From the NCBI GenBank assembly GCA_947247005.1, contig OX365946.1:50680734-50744733 (forward strand): a stretch of DNA of 64,000 nucleotides. Reading direction: 5' to 3'. This document shows positions 60,801-64,000 of the stretch, one piece after another. The notes beneath the pieces were generated by a model. It saw only the letters and a program-made list of their open reading frames with translations. It did no database searches and had not been told where the DNA came from. The position numbers were made by a program, and so were the translations under genes. This stretch comes from Spisula solida. Its lineage: Eukaryota; Mollusca; Bivalvia; Venerida; Mactridae. Every line of letters starts with the position of its first letter. Position 1 is the stretch's first letter.

Positions 60801-62989
60801 TTTTTATTCAGGGCTTTTATCAAGCTTCAGGGCATTGGGCCTTAGCCATGTAATACTGGCTAAATGTTTGTAGTCTTTATTTCTGAAGGAAACTGTAAGA
60901 TATTGTATGATTTTAAAGATTATTCCTTTGAAAGACACCTTATATTATAGGTCTTACTATATAAGGAAAAATCATTGTGATTGAATATGAGATGTTTTAT
61001 TAAGATTACTTCCCTCAAAGCTGGAGGCCTGATTGGTCATTTTAATAGGCAGTGAAAAAAAACAAATGACCATACACTTACAACTGTCTCAGTCAAATGC
61101 AATCATTTAACGAACATTGAAATTTCTTTCATCAACCTGCTCATATTGTCCATTTCAGGTAAAGCATCATCTATCAATGACTTGTGCATCACTCCCACTG
61201 AGTTCTTACAACGTGTTGGTGATTTCGATCAATATTGTCCTGTAAGCTTGGCTTTGAGAGGAGAACTTGTTGATTGCTCGACCAATCACTCGCTAGAATA
61301 TGCTGTAGAATTCAGAGGTAATTATTCTAAAACTTGCCCAATGTATTTGACCTTATCTTCCATTTGTTATCAAGGTTGTGTTTAATGTCATTTACACTCA
61401 ATATATAACAAACAAAAATTTAAGGTCTGTTGGTTGAGTGCTGAATTCCTGATAAACACTTCTTTGTTATTTCCTCCAAATACATTATTGTAAGATAGAT
61501 ACATATATTCTTTTTCACATTGGTCACTTCTCAAGTCCCTATAACTTTCAAATTTGCAGTGCTTTTAGAATATAGTATGCAGAATAAATCATTCAAAACA
61601 AGTGCTAACTGATATTAAAAGCATTTAATGTTATTGTTACACCTCCTCTTCAAAGAAATGGGGATATATTACTGTGCACATGTCAATGTGTAGGTAGGTA
61701 GATGTATAATGTTTTTCACTAAATAACTGAAAAACTATTTGGCCTATGTATGATCATGCTGATTGGTTGTGACCTGTAGGTGACATGTATTGCTTTTTAA
61801 GTAGGTAAGCCATGGTCACTGCAACCTTAAAGATAAATGATAATTTGGCTGCCATGGACGGTATAGTTACATGTTTTACATACATCTTTTTGTTATTACT
61901 TTTAGGTCATTATTACAAGTGTGATGGACCAAAAGAATTGAATGAGTTCCTTGAAGAGCCTGAGAAATTTGTTCCTCCATTGGCCCCACACAAACTTCCC
62001 CCACCCAGCAAGTTACCTAAACGACGTTCACCAGAACAAGTGAAGGCTTCAGCAAAGATAGAATTAAATGGTTACTGTCCTGTGACTTACTTGGATGGTA
62101 AATGCAGGTATGTGGTCTTATCTATTGACAACCACCTTAGTGAAAACAATATTTTTGTTTCTTCAGTTTTGTCAACATGACCTCTTCTGATTTAATGAAA
62201 ATAGTTTCATTTGATTTGTCTTGTGATGCAGATTTCGAATATATATGTGCATTACAAGGTCTTAAGTAGCACTAATGACCTTATTACACCCTGGATACAA
62301 AATACATGGGGGCTACATTGGAGTAATGCTTGAGGTTGGTTGGTCGGTCGGTCGGTTGGTTGGTTGGTTGGGTCATGTATATTTGTCCTCACTATTTCTC
62401 TGCAACAAAGGCAAAAATTATACCCCTAGATACAAAGTATATGGAGGCTATTTTTGAGGCATGCTTGAGGTTTGTCTCTTGGTTGGTTGGTCCGTGCTTA
62501 TTTGTCCGCGCTATTTCTCTGCAACCAATGGCCGGATTTCAATAAAACTTTGCATGACTGATCAGTACCAAGTCACGTTGTGCATATCATTTTAAGGGAG
62601 TTATGGCCCTTTGTTTTTAACACTTAAAGGTTTTGTCTGCACTATAAGTTTTGTATGCCCTATTCCTCAGTAACCATTGGTTGGATTTCAATAAAGTTTG
62701 CATTACTTATCATTACCCAGTCTAGTTGTGCATATTGTCAGAGCACATTGGAGTCACTGTGTCAAGTTGTATCTGGGGGTATTCATCACATTCAGGGATA
62801 TTTCTTGTTCTTTTAAAGGGATGACCTGAATGGTTGTGTTGCTAATAAAGGTGATATTGTATGAACATGTAATATATTTTATTGTTACAGATATGAAGCT
62901 ATAACTCCTGGACGACCAGAATACATTGCAGAGTACACAGAGAAATATTGGTATTGTGAATCAGAAGATAAACTCCTCAAATTTATGAA
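18802..62989 (+). CDS. AK9: AK9, multi-domain adenylate/nucleoside kinase (39 exons, 3' end missing)
   Basis: AK9-family proteins transfer phosphate between nucleoside mono-, di- and triphosphates, and the family is linked to motile cilia. All 39 exons join in phase to give 1882 codons plus 2 nt; human AK9 is about 1900 residues, so only the C-terminus should be missing. Four kinase units: P-loops GKPGSGRT (79-86), GPPYSGKT (438-445), GPRGAGKT (1088-1095) and GPPKSGKT (1532-1539). The paired substrate motifs are GYVLDDFP (153-160), GWILDNFP (702-709), GFILEGFP (1226-1233) and GYVLDGFP (1608-1615). Unit 1 keeps a LID-like RRVGQKIDPVTGDIY. Five Cys-Pro-Val modules (Cys 379, 1026, 1466, 1756, 1840) resemble YHS domains. 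Units 2 and 3 are interrupted by long acidic linkers. Start: first in-frame ATG (ATGGCGGACACG) after a CpG-rich region, with a donor 21 bases later. Confidence 0.93.
19213..19377 (+). CDS. AK9: AK9 exon 2 (residues 8-62)
   Basis: Acceptor TTTTGTTTTAAG|GAG, donor GATGAG|GTATTT, phase 0 to 0. Acidic N-terminal region before the first kinase unit. Confidence 0.85.
20023..20143 (+). CDS. AK9: AK9 exon 3 (residues 63-103), P-loop 1
   Basis: Encodes CFIVIGKPGSGRTTLAKRLA, the first P-loop. The usual Lys of GKT is Arg (R85, codon AGG). Donor CAT|GTAAGT, phase 1. Confidence 0.93.
20473..20622 (+). CDS. AK9: AK9 exon 4 (residues 103-153)
   Basis: Acceptor TATTATTTCAG. Nucleotide-binding helices of kinase unit 1, including GLKCLEILLKGEAVSEEMM. 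Donor CATG|GTATGT. Confidence 0.93.
21329..21441 (+). CDS. AK9: AK9 exon 5 (residues 153-190)
   Basis: Begins with GYVLDDFP, the adenylate kinase core motif with Asp where Gly is common. Ends at AAG|GTATGC, phase 0. Confidence 0.93.
21769..21876 (+). CDS. AK9: AK9 exon 6 (residues 191-226), LID-like
   Basis: Encodes DRDLERRRVGQKIDPVTGDI, the Arg-rich LID segment that closes over ATP in adenylate kinases. Phase 0. Confidence 0.93.
22285..23351 (+). repeat. 28 bp minisatellite in AK9 intron 6
   Basis: About 38 imperfect units of CTCCCTTTGACTGGTACC + TGGTATATGT (28 bp; variants GTTACC, GTAACT, AGTCTGAC and a few shortened units). The last unit decays directly into the exon 7 acceptor (GGTATATTTTAG at 23357). 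Confidence 0.95.
23358..23426 (+). CDS. AK9: AK9 exon 7 (residues 227-249), acidic
   Basis: Encodes EKDGDGEEEEEEEEAEEEE plus TPNE. Phase 0 both ends, so it could be skipped without changing frame. The acceptor has a poor pyrimidine tract because the minisatellite abuts it. Confidence 0.85.
23820..24235 (+). repeat. dispersed repeat, forward copy (intron 7)
   Basis: Shares long matches with the complement of 31195-31640: TAAACAGAAAATTTGTTGAT, GTGATCACAGAAAAT, TTCCAGTATCATGC and CACTGTTAT repeats. Its right part contains GTGATCACAGAAAATTAA near the end, a likely terminal inverted repeat. Non-coding. Confidence 0.7.
24349..24477 (+). CDS. AK9: AK9 exon 8 (residues 250-292)
   Basis: Encodes DDDMLPELPAEVLERIIKRP and the following helix of kinase unit 1. 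Donor GAG|GTCAGT, phase 0. Confidence 0.92.
24904..24978 (+). CDS. AK9: AK9 exon 9 (residues 293-317)
   Basis: Encodes EYMADHDQQYLIELDGNQTS, matching the C-terminal 'x-L-I-E-x-D-G' region of adenylate kinases. Phase 0. Confidence 0.92.
25183..25470 (+). repeat. roughly 290 bp dispersed element, copy 1 (intron 9)
   Basis: Starts TATGCCCCCCTATCGATAG, has CCGTCCGTCCGTTCGTCCG, and ends GGGGGCATAAGCG...AGTCTTG. It is nearly identical to 28093-28386 and has a diverged relative at 60398-60694. Ends GCCCCC / GGGGGC suggest short inverted termini. Confidence 0.85.
25471..26076. other. intron 9 remainder
   Basis: Contains a hairpin-like pair: 'atatgagccaatctccagga' near 25480 and its complement 'tcctggagactggctcatat' near 25984. 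A roughly 520 bp inverted-repeat-ended insertion is therefore possible at 25478-26003. Confidence 0.5.
26077..26318 (+). CDS. AK9: AK9 exon 10 (residues 318-398), CPV module 1 start
   Basis: Ends kinase unit 1 and encodes RWKRSKWLRNCPVALHEGN, the first Cys-Pro-Val block (Cys 379). Donor CAG|GTAGTG, phase 2. Confidence 0.92.
26815..26890 (-). repeat. tRNA-like SINE or pseudogene (intron 10)
   Basis: The minus strand reads a box-A-like ACTATAGGGTTAGACTGAC, an anticodon-arm-like CTTCCTGATCTGAAGG, and box B CAGGTTCAAATTCAG. Degenerate acceptor stem. Confidence 0.5.
27066..27246 (+). CDS. AK9: AK9 exon 11 (residues 398-458), P-loop 2
   Basis: Encodes YLLSSAEAMEKFLKNPRPYM (second half of module 1), then proline-rich PPQPRPP and P-loop GPPYSGKTS with the normal Lys (K444). 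Donor CAG|GTAAGG, phase 0. Confidence 0.94.
27665..27827 (+). CDS. AK9: AK9 exon 12 (residues 459-513)
   Basis: Charged helix (PRMELEKKKNIENIRKES) just after P-loop 2, probably coiled coil. Donor GAAG|GTAATG, phase 1. Confidence 0.9.
28093..28386 (+). repeat. roughly 290 bp dispersed element, copy 2 (intron 12)
   Basis: Same element as 25183-25470 in the same orientation with only a handful of differences (CCCCCGTATCG for CCCCCCTATCG; GAACGCAG for GAGCGCAG). Confidence 0.85.
28387..29596. other. intron 12 remainder
   Basis: No feature recognised in this 1.2 kb of AT-rich intron. Confidence 0.4.
29597..29641 (+). CDS. AK9: AK9 exon 13 (residues 513-528)
   Basis: A 45 bp microexon encoding AAERERQEREAEERE. 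Acceptor TTTAATCTACAG, donor GAAG|GTAGAC, phase 1 to 1. Skippable without frame change. Confidence 0.75.
30236..30361 (+). CDS. AK9: AK9 exon 14 (residues 528-570)
   Basis: Acidic linker (EKTDQEEEEGGEEGGDASDK). Acceptor TTGATATTTAG, donor GAAG|GTGAGG, phase 1 to 1. Confidence 0.8.
30362..31194. other. intron 14, first part
   Basis: No feature recognised. Confidence 0.35.
31195..31640 (-). repeat. dispersed repeat, inverted copy (intron 14)
   Basis: Inverted relative to 23820-24235. Begins GTGATCACAGAAAATCAATA. A local palindrome (TGATCACAGAAAAT ... ATTTTCTGTGATCA, 31201-31268) likely marks the terminal inverted repeat. Also contains a triple CACTGTTATTTT. Confidence 0.7.
32216..32575. mobile_element. 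360 bp MITE (intron 14)
   Basis: Inverted termini TAGAGAGGTTGCGA (32216-32229) and TCGCAACCTCTCTA (32562-32575) are perfect over 14 bp, with further similarity inward (ACGTGTAC against GTACACGT). The outer TA on both sides suits a TA target duplication. No coding capacity. Confidence 0.75.
32950..33080. repeat. AT-rich hairpin (intron 14)
   Basis: GTAACTGTATCATTAATAAAG at the left is mirrored by ATCAATGATACAGTTAC at the right, with inner AAAATATTTTTTTT arms. Arms are about 45 bp, imperfect. Confidence 0.65.
33081..34022. other. intron 14, last part
   Basis: No feature recognised. Because exons 14 and 15 have matching phase 1, a further small symmetric exon could have been missed in this 3.6 kb intron. 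Confidence 0.35.
34023..34184 (+). CDS. AK9: AK9 exon 15 (residues 570-624)
   Basis: Acidic, Ser/Thr-rich linker (DTPASKSDTSKVEEDGEEKK). Acceptor CTAACCTGTGTAG, donor CAAG|GTGTTT, phase 1 to 1. The weak donor makes this exon a candidate for alternative use. Confidence 0.8.
35085..35335 (+). repeat. dispersed repeat 'GTCTCCCACATATGATTGG' (intron 15)
   Basis: Matches, in degraded form, segments at 44243, 47582-47780, 59170-59420 and 62274-62720. Shared text: 'gatttcaatgaaactt', 'catgaat', 'gttgtgcatatt', 'gttatggccc' and 'tttgtgtcaaaa'. An old, multi-copy non-coding family. Confidence 0.6.
35660..35885 (+). CDS. AK9: AK9 exon 16 (residues 624-699)
   Basis: Encodes THPDVIAIVEQAVKDAEKTP and a helix before the core motif of kinase unit 2. 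The donor is CACT|GTATGT (phase 2); reading on would bring a stop. Confidence 0.92.
36649..36879 (+). CDS. AK9: AK9 exon 17 (residues 699-776), core of kinase unit 2
   Basis: Encodes HGGWILDNFPSTRDQW, then VPDDVIVLKDS and a charged helix. The core motif is about 255 residues after P-loop 2, so unit 2 is split by the acidic insert of exons 12-16. Donor AAA|GTAAGC, phase 2. Confidence 0.94.
36880..38079. other. intron 17, first part
   Basis: No feature recognised in about 1.2 kb. Confidence 0.35.
38080..38650 (+). repeat. 31 bp minisatellite in AK9 intron 17
   Basis: About 18 units of GATTAGTCAAACTGGTTTTA + TCCTGTCTTAT with variants (TGATCAAACCAG, GTGTTATG). The last degraded unit supplies the sequence just before the exon 18 acceptor. 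Confidence 0.95.
38677..38789 (+). CDS. AK9: AK9 exon 18 (residues 776-814)
   Basis: Lys/Glu/Arg-rich coiled coil (EEEEKARAKAEAERKAEEEK). Acceptor TAATCATTTCAG, donor GATG|GTATGT, phase 2 to 1. Confidence 0.88.
39385..39842 (+). repeat. 32 bp minisatellite in AK9 intron 18
   Basis: About 14 units of ACCAGTCTATTTGAGTTCAG + AATGTAACTAGA, period 32 bp, ending 32 bases before the exon 19 acceptor. Confidence 0.95.
39875..39934 (+). CDS. AK9: AK9 exon 19 (residues 814-834)
   Basis: Encodes ADNEHNPEEEVDTTQEKDDE. The acceptor is GATGCAG|CAG, so a tandem NAGNAG choice (start at 39875 or 39878) could add or drop one residue. Phase 1 to 1. Confidence 0.75.
39935..40942. other. intron 19, first part
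   Basis: No feature recognised. Confidence 0.35.
40943..41044 (+). repeat. 20 bp tandem repeat in intron 19
   Basis: Five near-perfect units of TGCACACTGCTATTGAGTGC. Confidence 0.95.
41527..41649 (+). CDS. AK9: AK9 exon 20 (residues 834-875)
   Basis: Acidic linker (AGEGEQREEEGNEEQQNEVE). Acceptor GAATGTAG, donor CCAG|GTACAG, phase 1 to 1. Confidence 0.78.
41825..42180 (+). repeat. 33 bp minisatellite in AK9 intron 20
   Basis: About ten clean units of TTCACCACATGACTCCTGTG + TGGTTATATACAA and degraded units out to about 42540. The 33 bp period makes frames open on both strands; neither is a gene. Confidence 0.93.
42181..42540 (+). repeat. degraded continuation of the 33 bp repeat
   Basis: Spaced remnants of CACCACAT and GTGTGGTTATATAC with irregular period. 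Confidence 0.7.
42763..43042 (+). repeat. dispersed element 'ATGTCCCCCATCTTTGATGAG' type (intron 20)
   Basis: Starts ATGTCCCCCATC, has CTGTCCGTCTGTCTGTCTG, then 'aaggtcaaggtcactgtgac', and ends GCTGCCATGGGGGCATAT. Same general design as the element at 25183, but a different family. A diverged relative lies at about 61640-61860. Confidence 0.65.
43539..43592 (+). CDS. AK9: AK9 exon 21 (residues 875-893)
   Basis: Encodes DDDDGTEGDNTKTEITEG. Acceptor GTGTATTTTAG, donor GGAG|GTAATT, phase 1 to 1, 54 bp. Confidence 0.75.
44178..44221 (+). CDS. AK9: AK9 exon 22 (residues 893-907)
   Basis: Encodes DSTDENRVEFKEEE after the split Gly. 44 bp, phase 1 to 0. It restores phase 0 for exon 23, so it cannot be skipped without frameshift. 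Confidence 0.8.
44793..44970 (+). CDS. AK9: AK9 exon 23 (residues 908-967)
   Basis: Encodes KIPDGPEMEDYKEKRKDFDR and a conserved-looking helix (C-terminal part of kinase unit 2). Donor GAAC|GTAAGT, phase 1. Confidence 0.93.
45234..45533 (+). repeat. 55 bp tandem repeat of the exon 24 acceptor region
   Basis: Six copies (CAG at 45242, 45297, 45351, 45406, 45461 and 45516) of GGCATATTTCAGGTCAATAT + AAATATCAAGGCTGGGAGTA + TCAGGGTGTAATATT. Each contains the 3' splice site and first roughly 34 bases of exon 24. Only the last copy continues into open coding sequence. Confidence 0.95.
45519..45640 (+). CDS. AK9: AK9 exon 24 (residues 967-1007)
   Basis: Encodes RQYKYQGWEYQGMDVDEEEE and further acidic residues. 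The acceptor is the sixth of six tandem copies. Using an earlier copy and reading through would shift frame and hit TAA. Donor GAG|GTTGGT, phase 0. Confidence 0.88.
45834..46046 (+). CDS. AK9: AK9 exon 25 (residues 1008-1078), CPV module 2
   Basis: A complete module in one exon: NHYCPVTLKETNVLYPG then VYYFSTVEAREKFLATPEDF. The Y-Y-F-S then K-F-x-x-x-P pattern is YHS-like. Donor AAG|GTTAGT, phase 0. Confidence 0.93.
46060..46107 (+). repeat. duplicated 3' end of exon 25
   Basis: About 43 bp after the exon 25 donor repeat the exon's last bases (GGCTACNCCTGAAGATTTC to CCACCAAAG). The second copy is followed by ATTAATG, so the donor GT is lost. Confidence 0.9.
46518..46711 (+). CDS. AK9: AK9 exon 26 (residues 1079-1143), P-loop 3
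   Basis: Encodes IRLLLLGPRGAGKTLHGRQL, the third P-loop with Lys 1094, then LFHISFKDRLQELI and an acidic end. Donor GAAGA|GTAAGT, phase 2. Confidence 0.95.
46691..46851 (+). repeat. 53 bp tandem repeat of the exon 26 donor region
   Basis: Three copies of GAGGAGCCTCCAGAAGAGTA + AGT[AT]ACTTCTCAATATGCC + CC... (period 53 bp), each carrying the exon's last codons and a GTAAGT donor. Any donor except the first adds an in-frame TAA (GAG TAA). A fourth, partial unit (GGGGCCAGTATCTTCTC) follows. Confidence 0.95.
47143..47254 (+). CDS. AK9: AK9 exon 27 (residues 1143-1180)
   Basis: Acidic linker (EDEDEEGAITDPEGKAVKDA). Acceptor TTTTAACTTTCAG, donor CAG|GTAAGA, phase 2 to 0. Confidence 0.9.
47582..47780 (+). 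repeat. fragment of the 'GTCTCCC' dispersed family (intron 27)
   Basis: Contains 'gatttcaatgaaatttcaca', 'gttgtgcatattgtc' and 'acggcccttggtgggttaca', as in the copies at 35085 and 59170. Confidence 0.55.
47801..47928 (+). CDS. AK9: AK9 exon 28 (residues 1181-1223)
   Basis: Encodes EEEEIEYNEEEESIKNNLE then LESILPNWWQKEPFK, a segment that precedes the core motif in unit 3. Acceptor TACTTGAAG is weak in pyrimidines; donor CAA|GTAAGT, phase 2. Confidence 0.9.
48432..48651 (+). CDS. AK9: AK9 exon 29 (residues 1223-1296), core of kinase unit 3
   Basis: Encodes STGFILEGFPRTPEECRFL with Glu at the usual Asp position, then ASVILTVEDTDVIARLLPPR and a Lys-rich helix. Donor AGG|GTATGT, phase 0. Confidence 0.94.
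48652..49358. other. intron 29, first part
   Basis: No feature recognised. Confidence 0.35.
49361..49945 (+). repeat. 25 bp minisatellite with 220 bp higher-order repeat (intron 29)
   Basis: About 24 units of TACTCTGCTCTGTGTTACGA + TGGTT. The block beginning ACAATGGTCTACTCTG at 49401, with its GAGGGTCTG short unit and TTAAGATTG variant, recurs in the same order at 49621. Long open frames through it (LLCVTMVYSALCY) are repeat artefacts. Confidence 0.95.
49946..51169. other. intron 29, last part
   Basis: No feature recognised. Several short frames lack any motif. Confidence 0.35.
51170..51352 (+). CDS. AK9: AK9 exon 30 (residues 1297-1357)
   Basis: Coiled-coil, then polyacidic tract (AERDEEEEEEEEEEEEEEEE) and DIEAVLAEEFE. 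Acceptor GTTCTACAG, donor GAG|GTGGGT, phase 0. Confidence 0.92.
51506..51622 (+). CDS. AK9: AK9 exon 31 (residues 1358-1396)
   Basis: Polyacidic start, then DATDRMRNELNDIYDTDTNK. Acceptor TTATTTTACAG, donor ACT|GTAAGT, phase 0. Confidence 0.93.
51700..51800 (-). repeat. tRNA-like SINE or pseudogene (intron 31)
   Basis: The minus strand has a box-A-like TGGTGGCGCAGTCAGTATGG and a box-B-like GGTTTTGAATCCTAC, with CG-rich text between. The spacing is longer than in a true tRNA. Confidence 0.4.
51995..54888. mobile_element. 2.9 kb non-autonomous DNA transposon, CMC/Chapaev-like (intron 31)
   Basis: Perfect 25 bp terminal inverted repeats: 51995-52019 begins CACCTATTCTCAGAATACAC and 54864-54888 is its complement, ending GTGTATTCTGAGAATAGGTG. 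The flanking GTAT at 51991-51994 and 54889-54892 is a 4 bp target duplication. A near-palindromic 14-mer GTAAGCTACGTTAC (or complement) recurs at 52383, 52574, 52744, 52906 (inverted) and 53950. A truncated copy is at 52730 and the variant GTAATATACGTTAC at 54306 and 54328. No frame over about 60 codons exists inside, so it must rely on an external transposase. CAC termini with a 4 bp duplication fit Chapaev in the CMC group; that assignment is inference. Confidence 0.85.
55159..55377 (+). CDS. AK9: AK9 exon 32 (residues 1397-1469)
   Basis: Encodes DTFDELLIPKIDVDSTRKPL, a helical segment with DARQSMFERVYPI, and FGRWCPVK, the third Cys-Pro-Val (Cys 1466). Donor AAG|GTAAAT, phase 0. Confidence 0.93.
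55989..56202 (+). CDS. AK9: AK9 exon 33 (residues 1470-1541), P-loop 4
   Basis: Encodes IYFLSSVQAREEFVNDPIKF (second half of module 3), then IAVVGPPKSGKTT, P-loop 4 with Lys 1538. The donor AACAT|GTATGT follows the first base of the next Leu codon, phase 1. Confidence 0.95.
56611..56812 (+). CDS. AK9: AK9 exon 34 (residues 1541-1608)
   Basis: Encodes LANRFAEEYGLLRLSIGEAM and LVKGLTVPDELAVQALELCL, the AMP-binding helices of kinase unit 4. Donor AGAGG|GTATGT, phase 2. Confidence 0.95.
57430..57576 (+). CDS. AK9: AK9 exon 35 (residues 1608-1657), core of kinase unit 4
   Basis: Encodes GYVLDGFPQTKHQIELLTER, the most canonical core motif of the four, then LIPVRVFELDVNHKEIMLRG. Donor CCAG|GTACTT, phase 2. 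The last 90 bp are part of the 443 bp tandem duplication. Confidence 0.94.
57487..58375 (+). repeat. 443 bp tandem duplication including the end of exon 35
   Basis: 57487-57929 and 57930-58372 match at all but about four positions (for example TTGCCTGC/TTGCATGC, AAGTTCAG/AAATTCAG, TTAAGAAATC/TTAAGGAATC, AAAGGAGAAA/AAAGGGGAAA). The junctions share GTTG. Copy 2 repeats the last 90 bp of exon 35 with its donor, but is preceded by purine-rich AAAAAGGAGAAAGAAG, which is a poor acceptor. Confidence 0.95.
58659..58905 (+). repeat. dispersed element 'AGTCCCCTTCCGG' (intron 35)
   Basis: Starts AGTCCCCTTCCGGTTTTTG, has CTCCGTCCGTCATTCCGTC and 'aaacttggtatgtggatagg', and ends ACCGGTAGGGGACTTCCG. The outer GTCCCC / GGGGAC are short inverted ends. 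Non-coding. Confidence 0.6.
59170..59420 (+). repeat. fragment of the 'GTCTCCC' dispersed family (intron 35)
   Basis: Contains GAGGGAGACATTTTGATTTT, 'gttcacatgaatac', 'gttgtgtatattgtcagga', 'gttatggcccctt' and 'gttttgtgtcaaaaac'. Confidence 0.6.
59421..60147. other. intron 35, last part
   Basis: AT-rich, no feature recognised. Confidence 0.35.
60148..60365 (+). CDS. AK9: AK9 exon 36 (residues 1657-1730)
   Basis: Encodes VPVHDSPQILATKLSAYTKN, then VREWYKSEHMNYKLIDG and SKWWVWN: the C-terminal helices of kinase unit 4, matching the 'D-x-P-x-x-L...I-D-G' end of adenylate kinases. Acceptor TATTTTTCAG, donor GATG|GTTTGT (weak), phase 1. Confidence 0.94.
60398..60694 (+). repeat. diverged relative of the 25183 element (intron 36)
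   Basis: TTTATGCCGCGGCATCTAC, then GCGGAGGCATATAGTGATTT, and the end 'gcgtt.attgaacacagtcttgtt'. It sits only about 32 bases after the exon 36 donor. Confidence 0.65.
61159..61317 (+). CDS. AK9: AK9 exon 37 (residues 1730-1783), CPV module 4 start
   Basis: Encodes GDFDQYCPVSLALRGELVDC, the fourth Cys-Pro-Val (Cys 1756). Acceptor GTCCATTTCAG, donor AGAG|GTAATT, phase 1 to 1. Confidence 0.93.
61640..61860 (+). repeat. diverged relative of the 42763 element (intron 37)
   Basis: Shares the layout 'cctcctctt.aaagaaatgggg', a GTAGGTAGGTAG tract, 'ccatggtcactgcaacctt' and the end GGCTGCCATGGACGG. It stops about 45 bases before the exon 38 acceptor. Confidence 0.45.
61906..62107 (+). CDS. AK9: AK9 exon 38 (residues 1783-1850), modules 4 and 5
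   Basis: Encodes HYYKCDGPKELNEFLEEPEK and FVPPLAPHKLPPPSKLPKR (end of module 4), then ELNGYCPVTYLDGKCR, the fifth Cys-Pro-Val (Cys 1840). Donor GCAG|GTATGT, phase 2. Confidence 0.94.
62274..62720 (+). repeat. two-module dispersed repeat with GGTT/GGTC tract (intron 38)
   Basis: Two copies of a roughly 130 bp unit ('acaaa.tata.catgg.ggcta' to 'gtgcttatttgtcc' with GGTTGGTCGGTCGGTCGGTT), followed by 'caataaaactttgcatgac', 'gttgtgcatat' and 'gttatggccctttg' of the GTCTCCC family. Confidence 0.6.
62891..62989 (+). CDS. AK9: AK9 exon 39 (residues 1850-1883), end of module 5
   Basis: Encodes YEAITPGRPEYIAEYTEKYW then YCESEDKLLKFMK. Acceptor TATTGTTACAG, donor GAA|GTAAGA in phase 2, so at least one more exon lies beyond or near the window's end. 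Confidence 0.92.
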
Positions 62990-64000
62990 GTAAGAACATT
63001 GCTCCTTCATCTTAAATCTAGGTCCCTCTGAGCATTTTTTGTCTTGGCGATGTTCTCACAATTGAAATTAATGAGCTATCAGGACATTGGACAAAGGTTC
63101 CTTGTGGTCTAGTGGAAGATTCGGGGAAGTCATGAGACACCTTGTGATATCGGAAGGAATTGTCACGAATTGCGTGGTATCAGAAGAAATAGGGAGAACA
63201 TCGCCAATGTGGAATTACTCATTTGGACCTAGGGTTTAGTTTTAGCTCAACTAGTTAAAGAAATAGGAAAACTTAATTACTACTTAACTTGACATCGGCA
63301 TAAGCATGCCCACCATTGTCTCATTACTCACAGCATGGTCCCCATGAACATGTACAGTAAACTATGTTACAAGTCATCTTTTACATAATTCTGTACTCAA
63401 AGTATACCTCTGTGAAACACATTCCTGTACTTTTTTAAAACGGTGGATTGTCTTTGTGCACCTAAACTATGTTACTAGTCATCTATTTAAACTCACAAGA
63501 ACTGTGTCATTACAGTATGAATGTTTTGTCTTTTAATCCTATATTATGTGCATATAATTATGCACTAGGATTGAATAAAGTTTCTTTGACTTCATATTGG
63601 CCTAAAACTTTACGATGGTTTTCCTGTCAGTCTGTTTGTTCCTCAAGAGAGGTTTATTAAGTTGTTTAAATGTCTTATTGCAAGAAACCCTGATACTGTT
63701 GTTGCTTTAGTGACATTCACTACAGAGATGTTGTACTAATTTTTCTGACATGTTGGAAGTAATGCTTGATCTTTTCTAATTCATCACTTACCATATTACA
63801 TGTACAGTACAACCTCTCCAGAGCAGCTCTCTCTTTAGCATCTTTAGAAACATTATCATTTATAGTTTAGAGAATTTGACACGACTCTTGACCTTCTATT
63901 AGCGTAATTTAACAGCTGATAAACTGCCTTTATTTATATTTCTCATAAGCGGAATGTATCACGAAGACGCTTGATATGTAATACCAACACAAATCCAAAG
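62990..64000. other. AK9 intron 39 (incomplete)
   Basis: I found no further AK9 exon or stop in the last kilobase. It is presumably intron running out of the window. Confidence 0.45.

Overview
This is eukaryotic, intron-rich, AT-rich nuclear DNA from an invertebrate. A bivalve mollusc is most likely. That rests on the dispersed repeats with GTCCGTCCGTCC stretches, the 'TAGCTCACCTG...' repeat, many tRNA-like SINE fragments, and a gene whose linkers are extended by acidic runs. No rRNA, CRISPR array or bacterial-type operon is present.

The right-hand 45 kb (18802 to beyond the end) is one gene on the + strand: the multi-domain adenylate/nucleoside kinase AK9. I could thread 39 exons through GT-AG junctions with consistent reading phase, giving 1882 codons plus 2 nt from the ATG to the last exon seen; the 3' end lies outside the window. 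The protein holds four P-loop kinase units. The P-loops start near residues 79, 438, 1088 and 1532, and each is followed by its own G[YWF][VI]L[DE]xFP motif. Between and after the kinase units are five copies of a small module with a Cys-Pro-Val motif followed by an aromatic/Ser/Phe-Pro segment that resembles a YHS domain. Units are joined by very acidic or charged coiled-coil linkers, many encoded by short exons with phase 1 at both ends. The first P-loop has Arg in place of the catalytic Lys.

The AK9 introns are full of tandem repeats (20, 25, 28, 31, 32, 33, 53 and 55 bp units). Four local duplications copy exon-intron boundaries: the exon 24 acceptor six times, the exon 26 donor three times, the exon 25 end twice, and the 3' part of exon 35 as a 443 bp tandem duplication. 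Intron 31 holds a 2.9 kb non-autonomous DNA transposon with 25 bp perfect terminal inverted repeats, a 4 bp target duplication and a subterminal 14-mer repeated in both halves. It looks like a CMC/Chapaev-type element.

The left 18.8 kb is repeat-rich and gene-poor. It carries a minus-strand gene of an unrecognised, probably transposon-related family (about 7373-9588, with a frameshift at a run of six A), a Ty3-like gag fragment (13934-14461, minus) beside a strange CCGTC-rich array (14480-15480), a 115 bp-arm foldback (16792-17176), several MITEs, tRNA-like sequences, and a few weak exon candidates.
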